From: Humulus lupulus
Lineage: Eukaryota > Streptophyta > Magnoliopsida > Rosales > Cannabaceae
Reading direction: 5' to 3'
DNA: 64,000 nucleotides
Assembly: GCF_963169125.1 (NCBI RefSeq)
Contig: NC_084802.1
Coordinates: 112,472,903-112,536,902 of the forward strand
Shown: in pieces, positions 56,439 through 64,000 of the stretch
Layout: each line of letters starts with the position of its first letter
Numbering within the stretch: position 1 is the stretch's first letter
Made by a program: the position numbers and the translations under genes
The notes under the pieces: generated by a model
What the model was told of the DNA's origin: nothing
The model's database searches: none
What the model saw: the letters and a program-made list of their open reading frames with translations, nothing else

Positions 56439-58687
56439 TGTAACGCCCTGGAAAGCCAAGACCGTTACACTGTGTGTTTATAAAGTGCCAGACTTGCTAA
56501 CCAAGTCATTAAAATAAAATCGTGTTACTGAAGCTGTAGAGGAACTAGGGTTAAAAGCATTTTGGTTTCAAAAGTTACATTTTCATTACTAAACATTGTA
56601 TATTTACACGGGATCCCAAAAATGACAGTTTAAAAGTTGTTTACAAAAGTTACAAAGTTTAAATACATTGACCAGCCATACTAAGGCAAAAACGAGCAGT
56701 TAGGTAATCCATGTCCTGACACACTCCTCGACCGTGGTGATCGAACAGCTGGCTATGTATATTTCGCCTCGGGGCTCTCCACCTCAGGCTTGGTCCGGCT
56801 TGCTCTTGCCTTTACCTGCACCACGAAGCACCCGTGAGCCAAGGCCCAGCAAGAAAACACAGCAACAACAGAGCATGAACATCTAGCAGACAAGTCAATT
56901 ACACATATAGCATCTCATAAACTCAAGTATATCATCAGTCAAGTATTTCACATACTAAGCATCTCAGCTCATAATACATAATGCACAAACGATAACCAGG
57001 GCTAGCGCTCACAGGCTGCTCCCTCTGTTATCCTATTGTTTCTGGCTCCCAGTGGCCATTTCGCGCCCCATGCGCTAAAATCATGTATGGTACTCTTAGA
57101 CCGCTTTTACGTGTCCCTTGGCATAATACCAACATTGACACAATGTAACTCTCTCGGGAGCACTTAGTCCCATTACAACTATACATTCGGGTGCAGTTTT
57201 CTTACCTTTAGTCTAAACGGTTATCGAATTACGAGCAAAGCCCCTCAAGCATGATTCGTTCCCGAGCTCAAGCTTTTATCACCTAACCACAATCAAAGTA
57301 TAAGGTTTCATAAATATCCAAATATAGGTTTCCAATTTACAAAACTAACTCCCAGGACTCACAATTCCACCAAGCACGGTGGTGAAACCAAACCCGAGCA
57401 CCCAAGACCACTCTCCATGCTTAAAACCCTCAAAATCCCAAGTGTGCAACCAAGGGCTGCGGCCCCCAAAGCTTAGCCGCGGCCCTTCCTCAAAACAGAA
57501 ACTAACCCCACTTTGAACCACACACGCGCCACGGCCCTTGCCTTGGGCGCCGCGGCGCGCCCCCTTGGCCGAACCTCCTTGCCTTCTTTGCATGCTAAGG
57601 CCGCGGCGCTCTAGAACAGAGCCGCGGCCCTCCCCTTCGAACCCAGTTTTTCCACCATTCAAGAGCTCAGAACCTTACCTTAAACCATCCCAAAACTCCC
57701 CAACTCCTAACCACTTAATTCCCAACCTCTTAGCATGATCTAAATAGCATAACTCCCAAGAAAACATAGCCTAACCTACTCAATCACTTCCTTTCAATTT
57801 CTGCAACCCAAATGCTAAAACACACACAAACCAGCCACCAAATTCAATCTAAGACCTCCAAACCAGAAATTAAAACTCACCTCTGTTGTAGAACCTCTTC
57901 ACCAAACTGTAGCCAAGCCAAGTCTCCAAAATCCCCTCTTTAATTCTGCCTTAAACACCATAACCAAACTTGTTTCAACACTCAACTAAACCCAGCAAAA
58001 ATTCATAATTCAACCACAGAAAACAGAGTTAAATACTAACCTTAATCCCTATTCTAAAGCTTGATAAATCTCTGAGCTAGACCTTCAATTCCTCACCCCA
58101 AATCACAGGAATCCCAGCTTGTTTCCCCTTTGATTCACTGTATTTTCTTTTTGGTGTTTCCCTTGAACGTGAGCAAGAGAGAGAACAAGAGCCTAAGTGC
58201 TAAGTTAAGGTCGGTTTGTATTTTTTTTTCCTTCTAAATGCTTCCTTAAGACTGACTCACGTGTTAAGCTAGTCCCGAGGCTCGGGGTGCCGGAACTGTC
58301 CCCGAGGCCAAAATGGTAAAATCCCCCATTATTCCCGCCTAGACATCCTAACCTCAAATATATCTCCATATATTTATTTTCATGTCCCGGTAACCCAATT
58401 CACTATCCGCTATCTAATAACATTCCTGACTTCTCCAAAGTCATAACTTAAACCCCATTATGACTTTCCCGCTATCTGACCCTAGAATCGTCTTGAGTCG
58501 TGCTCAACGAACCTGTCCACATAATAACGTGGTTCTCCCATTTATCACATATCATATACCACATATTATAATCATATAAACAATATTAAACACATAATTA
58601 TTCATTAAATCACAATTATTCCAATAATGCCCTCCTGGCACACTAATCAAGGCCCTTAAGCGTTATTAGTGAATTTGGGTCGTTACA
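56439..58687 (-). repeat. 5' LTR of the Tekay-like element (2,249 bp)
   Basis: In sense it begins TGTAACGACCC (58687) and ends CCAGGGCGTTACA (56439), next to the primer site. It shares the GGGCCTTGGCTCACGGG…GTGCAGGTAAAGG block (near 56860-56810) with the partial LTR at 11519-13186. The 3' partner LTR is missing; an LTR of another family stands in its place. GC-rich CCGCGGCCC-type segments at 57450-57640 produce chance ORFs. Confidence 0.88.
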
Positions 58688-60415
58688 TATAAGGTTAGAA
58701 AACTAAGACTATATTGCTAAAGGTATCTTAGAAGAAGATGGAGAAAACTTGAAAGAGTAAATATGTAGAACTACAATGGAGTCGAAATTGTATATTACTT
58801 AACAGCCTTATCATATAATCAATTTTCCAACCCCCTATTCTGAGGGGTCAAGCTATATTTATAGCTGGGCTCTAATGGCCCCCTTACATGGTGGTCCTGT
58901 TGGACCAATTAGTACATGAGTATACTATTAAGGTAACAACCCAGGTGGTAGTGGTGCTGGAAGAGTGGTGGTCTGCTCCAATACGTGTCAGAGGTCTGCA
59001 AAAGTGCTCCTGTCTTGGTGCTTATTATGCTTCCACTACTTGTCTGGTACGAACCTCATAAGCTTGCTAAAGGAGTTCGTACGATGTACTATTCTTATAC
59101 CGCCATTACTTGTCTGGCATGGACATCATGTCCGTACTCTAATTCTTCTTGGTTCGCAGTCACACATCATACCTATACGGCCTCCTCAAGCCATAGGTTT
59201 TTATCCTCGCAAGGCATCTTATTCCCATAGACTTCAAGTGTTGAAACCCTTATGCATCACTCCAAGGTGCTTGGCGATCACGGACCTTATGGGATGGCTT
59301 CATGGAAGTGAGCCAAGAGATGTCTCATGATGCCTTCGTCGGGACACCCCCAGCAATCTTGGTGGTGGGTGGTCATGCAAGGCGATGTTCTTAGGCGCGC
59401 AAGACGGCATCTGAGTGAGGCTCCTAGGCGCGCGAGATGACATCTGGGCAAGGGCCCTTGGAGCGAGGCCATGATGCATGGCCCTTGGCGCGCGCCCCTG
59501 GTGGTATCGCGAGGCTGTGCGCACGTAGGTCCCTTGGAGAGAGGCCATGACCACGACCCTTGGTGCGAGGCCCTGGTGGTGTCGCGAGGCTGTGGGCATG
59601 CGGGTCTCTTAGAGCGAGGCCACGACGTACGACCCTTGGCATGAGCCCCTGGTTATGCCACGAGGCTATGCGCGTGCGAGTCCTCCGGGTGTGCGAGGTG
59701 TGAAGCACTTGGCCTCGCTATGCGAGGCTGTAGGTTAGTGCAAGGCTTCAACGTGGTACGAGGCTCCGCATGGTGTCAGACCTCCGGATGTGCAAGGCTC
59801 GAGGCCCTTGGCCTCTCTGGGCGAGGCTACACGAGACCCTCAGATGTGCAAGGTGCGAGGCTATAGGTTGGCGCAAGGCTTCGACGTGGTGTGAGGCTTC
59901 GCATGGTGCGAGACCTTCGGGTGTGCAAGGTGCGAGGCCCTTGGCCTCGCTAGGCGAGGCTATGCGAGACCGTCGGATGTGCAAGGCGCGAGGCCCTTGG
60001 CCTTGCTAGGCGAGGCTACACAAGACCCTTAGGACGAGGCACGTTGCGAGGGGAGACTTGCGGGACGCGTGGGCACGGTGTTAGGGGAGACTTGCGAGAA
60101 GCGTGGGCACGACGTTAGGGGAGACTTACGAGACGTGAGACATGCTGCTGCATGAGAGGAGCATGGCTCAAGACAAGTAGGACCTTGCTACGCAAGGCCC
60201 TCATGCACTTGCCCTTTTGCAATGCGTAGCTTGGCCCCTTAGCCTAGCAAGACCATACTTCGTGGCTCATAAGGTGATTCTTCCCTTGGGACAATCTCCC
60301 GGTTCCGCAAGACTTATGGGCCCGAGTCTAATAACATGACTAAGTGACATTTAGCCTTGTATTCCAACCATGGACTTAGAGAATTTTTCTTTTTGGTGGA
60401 TTTTTGGCATCCACA
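58688..60415 (-). repeat. Partial LTR of a Ty3/gypsy element with GC-rich minisatellites
   Basis: In sense it begins TGTGGATGCCAAAAATCCAC at 60415, like the LTR of the right-hand element (61324, TGTGGATGCACAAAATTCCAC). A TATA box is near 58865-58853 (GCTATAAATATAG). The last bases (AAGGTTAGAAAA at 58691) resemble the end region of that LTR, but its final 30 bp or so are cut off at the Tekay-like LTR. GC-rich tandem repeats occupy 59380-60140. Confidence 0.6.
59380..60140. repeat. GC-rich minisatellites in an LTR
   Basis: Three units of about 75 bp start near 59455, 59531 and 59606 (CCCTTGGAG-GAGGCC…). A second set built on TTGGCCTCGCTAGGCGAGGC and GGATGTGCAAGGCGCGAGG runs from about 59710 to 60020. 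A third has three 34-bp units (GGGGAGACTTGCGGGACGCG…) at 60050, 60084 and 60118. ORFs on both strands here are products of the repeats, not genes. Confidence 0.8.
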
Positions 60416-61100
60416 ACTTGTAAAGATTCAAATCTAAACATGTAGACAACCTAAAATTCCCATCTAACACAATTGATAACCCATTTTACCTTTAAACCTA
60501 AATCTGACATAAAACTTAAACAGTAAATTTTTTAACACTTACAAATCGAAATCCCAACCACAAAGCTTAGATACTCGTTCTTTATAAGATCTCCTAGTAC
60601 TCCAAAACTCAGATCATTGTTCTCCTCCAAAACATTATGCTTCAAGACTCGAATCAAGAACAAGAGCAATGTTCTTGGTCTGTTATCCTTTCATATATCG
60701 CAGACATAAGAGGTCTGAAAAATTTGTACGACAGCTAAAGCTATTCTATTTATTATTGATTTGTTTAATCTGATTTTAATCATATACAAACCAACCATTA
60801 CATTTTCTAACATGACCTCCAAAGCCCATACTTGTCTTTTCACTTAAGCTAATAATTTTACTTTTCCTTAATTACACTTTCTACCACAAAAGGTTATATT
60901 TCTACTTTGACCTCCATATCATAACTATTATTACAATTTGACCCCCCAATACTTAAAGAAGCATATGTGTGGATTTCCTGATAGAATACATAAAATGACA
61001 TACACCATAATTCATGCATATCATAGTTCATATAATTAAACACATAAGACCATACAATTTACCATAATAGCCTGACCCAAGCCAGATTACCATAATGCCC
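60416..61100 (-). repeat. Second fragment of the LTR family seen at 50189-51766
   Basis: 60416-60785 aligns with 51400-51766 (shared stretches such as GACAACCTAAAATTCCCATC and GATCTCCTAGT). The AT-rich part to about 61100 is probably the rest of the LTR. It begins abruptly at the end of the minisatellite-bearing LTR. Confidence 0.65.
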
Positions 61101-61323
61101 ATACTAGTAGAAGCACATATTATATTTGGTATTTGGATCATATCTCTCTACTACAATATCTAATTTATAAGATTATTATGTTGTTGGAAAGCTGTATCAA
61201 ATCCCTACAAAATCATGTCTAATGAGCAAAGTCAAAACCGGATGTTTACTAGGTGATATTTGACATACAAGATAATAAATTTCAAAGATACGAAATTTGA
61301 AACTTAAAAAGATATTTTGGACC
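61101..61323. other. Unassigned AT-rich stretch
   Basis: No coding frame, repeat or element end could be recognised. It lies between an LTR fragment and the start of the last LTR; GGACC (61319-61323) would be its 5-bp target site flank. Confidence 0.4.
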
Positions 61324-62771
61324 TGTGGATGCACAAAATTCCACGCTTGAAAGATGTCCAAAGTGCACACTAAGGTCCCATGAATGCCTAAATACATGCC
61401 TGTGCCGTGAGGCCCTCGGGCCACCATCACCTCGCGGATAGGTACATGAGGCTAACCTCGGCGTGCCTAGCATCCATGCACCTCGGCAGGACCATCATCT
61501 CACACCGCATGGGAAGGAAAGTCTCACGACCAGATGTCCGAGGGGCCTCGCGAAGGCTAGCGCTTCGCGCGCCCCACGCGTGCCCAGATGGCCGAGGGGC
61601 CTCATGGAGGCCAGCGCCTTTGCGCGCCCCACGCGTGCCTAGAAGGCCGAGTGGCCTCGCGGAGGTCAGCGCCTTGCGCGCCCCACGCGTGCCAAGATGG
61701 CCGAGGGGCCTCCCAGAGGCCAGCGCCACGCGCGCCACACACGTGCCCAGATGGCCTAGGGGCCTCATGGAGGCCATTGCCTCGTGCGCCCCACACGTGC
61801 CCAGATGACCGAGGGGCCTCGTAGAGGCCAGCGCCTCGTGCACCCCATGCGTGCCTAGGTGGCCACGGAGGACAGTGCCTCGCACGCCCCACGTGTGCCC
61901 AGATTGCCCAGGGGCCTCATGGAGGCCAACGCCTTGCGCACCCCACGCGTGCCTAGATGGTTGAGGGGTCTCGCGGAGGCCAGCACCTCGCACACCCCAC
62001 GCATGCCTAGATGGCCAAGGGGCCTCTCGGAGGCCAGCGCATCGCGTGCCCCACGCGTGCCAGATGGCTGAGGGGCCTCGCGGAGGCCAACGCCTCGCGC
62101 ACCTATCATTCACGCGCAAAGCACCCAAGGACTCCGTTTCGCAGCCCAACCCCTGCGAGCACCAAGTGTCTCGCTCACAGCACCTCAAGTGGGTGTCTCG
62201 CGTGAAGGTAAAAGTCCAAGTGCAATTCAAAAGGGTGGTAATAGTACAACCTCGTACGGGGTACAACCTTTAAGATCCCATATGACTAATCCACATACTC
62301 ATGTCAGACAAGTAGTGGGAGTACTAGGAGAGGGGGGATGGCATGTATGCTTCTAACCGAATGTCAGAATCGACACCACCACCAGTACCACTACGCCTGG
62401 AGCCACTCCTCTAACACTCGTACTAACAAGTAGTGGAGACATCCTCACAGACTCTGACCATGTACTGGAGCTGACACCACTACACCTGAGACCACTCTCC
62501 TGACAGCGTCCTTGTGTACTACTTGGTATCCTGGAAAACCATGTATCAAGGGCCAGTAGAGCCCAATATAAAAGGAGTCCCACTTCCACATGGAGGAGGG
62601 TTGGAAAAAATATTGTAGCACTACACCATAAAAATTACAAATTCATTTCACCATTTTCTTTCTGCAACTGTTCTTTGAGTTTCCAATTAGATCTTTGAAA
62701 TTTTTCATTTGATAAGCTCTATATTTCAATTTTTCTAACTTAACTTGGTTGACGAGTTCTCACCGTCAACA
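61324..62771 (+). repeat. 5' LTR of the right-hand Ty3/gypsy element
   Basis: It begins TGTGGATGCACAAAATTCC and ends CCGTCAACA (1,448 bp), next to a primer site. A TATA box AATATAAAAGG is at 62566-62576. The U3 carries a 54-bp minisatellite at 61531-62103. The 3' LTR lies outside the window, so the left end is inferred from similarity to the LTR ending at 60415. Confidence 0.7.
61531..62103. repeat. 54-bp GC-rich minisatellite in the LTR U3
   Basis: About ten and a half units of 54 bp, consensus near AGATGGCCGAGGGGCCTCGC then GGAGGCCAGCGCCTCGCGCG and CCCCACGCGTGCC; one unit is 10 bp shorter. As 54 is a multiple of three, long repetitive ORFs run through it on both strands. They are not genes. 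Confidence 0.9.
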
Positions 62772-62795
62772 GTTTGGCACCGTGTGTGGGAAGGA
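62772..62795 (+). other. Primer binding site of the right-hand element
   Basis: TTTGGCACCGTGTGTGGGAA directly follows the LTR end CAACA. TGGCACC pairs with a tRNA 3' end …GGTGCCA; I do not name the tRNA. Confidence 0.65.
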
Positions 62796-62839
62796 TAGAT
62801 TGAAAGTCACTGTTCTTCTGTCGATTCCGATAAGAAAAA

Positions 62840-64000
62840 ATGTCAAGACGTTGGAAATGGTTGAGAGAGCCACGCGAGGTGGAGATCCATCTTGATGGAG
62901 ATCAACTAAAAGCCTCCATGAGGGATCCTCCTCCACCTGCAAACATGGAGGCCCCAAGGGAGCCTGAGGTTCCCAGAGACAAGAGGGAGGCCTCGTACCC
63001 AACGGTCCCACCTGAGGAGGATCGCCCAAGGTCGGCGGCTGCCCCAGCAAGGGGTGCCGATGAGTTCCTACCTCCAAGGCCGTCGCAGGTGTCAAACCCC
63101 GGTCAGCAGGATCTAGGCTCGTCGGAGCGCTGGGCTGACAAACACCCTCGGGTTCACTCCATCAGCTCGAGTTCGAAGTCTCAATTCTACGAGAACGAGA
63201 TACGAGAAATTCACCGCATGAATCAGAGGCTAGAAACCCCCCTGAAAAACAAGCAAGAGCTGCTAAATGGGTTGTTGCAATGGAGATCAAACGTGACATT
63301 CCCTAAGCGGAAAGAGAGAGACCAGGGGGGGGGGTAGAAACCACCATCCCAGTAGATGACGGAAGGACCCGACACTCCACTAGTAACAGACGAAGCAGCG
63401 CGAACATCTCGGACCACCGAAGCAGCCCCAGAAGCCAGAGCTGAAGACCAACACTGCCCCTCGTAATGATGATGAGGTCACCTCAAGGAGAGCACCCTCA
63501 GATTTACGGGAAGAACTCAACAAAAATAGGGCAGGTAAAAGGACCACACCCCCTAGGCGCCCTAGGAAGGCAAAGGGAAGGGGGATCCTAACCCTAAGTA
63601 AGAGGAGGCAAGACCAGGACACAAAAATGAGGAGCCTACGAAGCAAAATCATCACCGCCTCTGGAGGTCAAGCCTTTGAGGAAGAGTTCGATCATGAGTC
63701 GCTCTTCATCAAGGAGATCCAAGCCATCCGGCTCCTAGCCAACTTCAAGGAGCCCCATATGACCCCCTATGAAGGAAGCACAAATCTGAAATACCATATG
63801 GAAGCATTTAACGACCTGATGAAGCTGAGGGGAATTAGTAGTGGGGCCAGATGTCATTGCTTCGCTGTCACATTGAAATGACCTGCGTACAAATGGTTCA
63901 AAAGACTTAGACTGGGGTCCATCAGATCTTGGCAACAGCTTTCTGATGAATTCCTCCAGCAGCACCACGCCGTGCGGGACTACACGATGCCAGGCACCAG
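62840..64000 (+). pseudogene. gag: Ty3/gypsy gag (partial, broken, runs off the window)
   Basis: ATG 62840 opens MSRRWKWLREPREVEIHLDG, then a Pro/Arg/Glu-rich region and a coiled coil (EIREIHRMNQRLETPLKN). A G10 run at 63325-63334 is followed by TAG and marks a frameshift. A Lys/Arg-rich part leads to the gag core from 63627 (FEEEFDHESLFIKEIQ, MEAFNDLMKLRGISSGA), which meets a stop at 63879-63881 before the conserved AYKWFKRLRLGSI segment. The rest is beyond 64000. It is most like Tat or Athila gag; the lineage is not certain. Confidence 0.8.

Noticed and set aside
58965..59330. ORF of 121 codons upstream of the minisatellite
   Set aside because: No recognisable domain, biased composition, overlaps other frames, and lies in an LTR fragment near its TATA box.
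59287..60009. Several overlapping ORFs with repeated peptides on both strands
   Set aside because: They come from the GC-rich 75-bp and related repeats in an LTR fragment, not from genes.
61427..62266. A 279-codon ORF on the minus strand with repeated Gly/Arg/Pro/His peptides
   Set aside because: It is produced by the 54-bp minisatellite, whose period is a multiple of three; similar ORFs appear on the plus strand. No domain, and it lies inside an LTR.

Overview
This window looks like a piece of a large eudicot plant genome made almost wholly of nested LTR retrotransposons. I recognise no ordinary host gene, tRNA, rRNA or CRISPR array. The case for a plant is the set of families: Ty3/gypsy Tat-type elements with a second RNase H, Tekay/Del-type elements primed by initiator-Met tRNA, a Ty1/copia element, an L1-type LINE tail, spliceosomal introns and plant-type TATA boxes. 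The species cannot be named from the sequence alone.

Layout. (1) 1-11518, minus strand: Tat-1, an old Tat element (gag, protease, RT, RNase H, second RNase H, integrase, a 121-bp tandem repeat, and an intron-containing gene on the opposite strand); its 3' LTR lies off the left edge. (2) 11519-13186: part of a Tekay-like LTR, which sits inside a decayed Ty1/copia element (13187 to about 17280). (3) 17291-17750: tail of a 5'-truncated LINE. (4) 17825-48150, plus strand: Tat-2, an old relative of Tat-1, split by a 3.9-kb solo LTR (20261-24203, in RT) and by a second solo LTR (25940-41647, in integrase). (5) That second solo LTR carries a young composite insertion, 27490-41491: Tat-3, 11.55 kb with 588-bp LTRs differing at 3 sites, joined at its 5' LTR to an inverted, rearranged piece of a sister copy (Tat-3b). 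(6) 46431-48150: 3' LTR of Tat-2. (7) 48463-50149: Tekay-like solo LTR. (8) 50189-58687: a mosaic Tekay-like element on the minus strand. (9) 58688-61323: LTR fragments, one with GC-rich minisatellites. (10) 61324-64000: 5' LTR and gag of another Ty3/gypsy element that runs off the right edge.

The most notable thing is the gene carried antisense inside all three Tat elements, between pol and the 3' LTR. It has its own TATA box, a 5'-leader intron, and three coding introns whose positions and phases agree between the diverged Tat-1 and Tat-3 copies. In Tat-3 the exons join into an uninterrupted 744-codon frame. Because the gene is antisense to the element's genomic RNA, its introns survive retrotransposition. 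In the Tat-3b piece the same promoter, leader exon, leader intron and first codons have been fused in frame, at a 9-bp microhomology, to the back half of the retrotransposon protease, giving a new chimeric transcription unit.

All gag-pol genes here except the Tat-3 pol frame are visibly broken by stops, frameshifts or insertions. Calls of family and domain rest on motifs read by eye.
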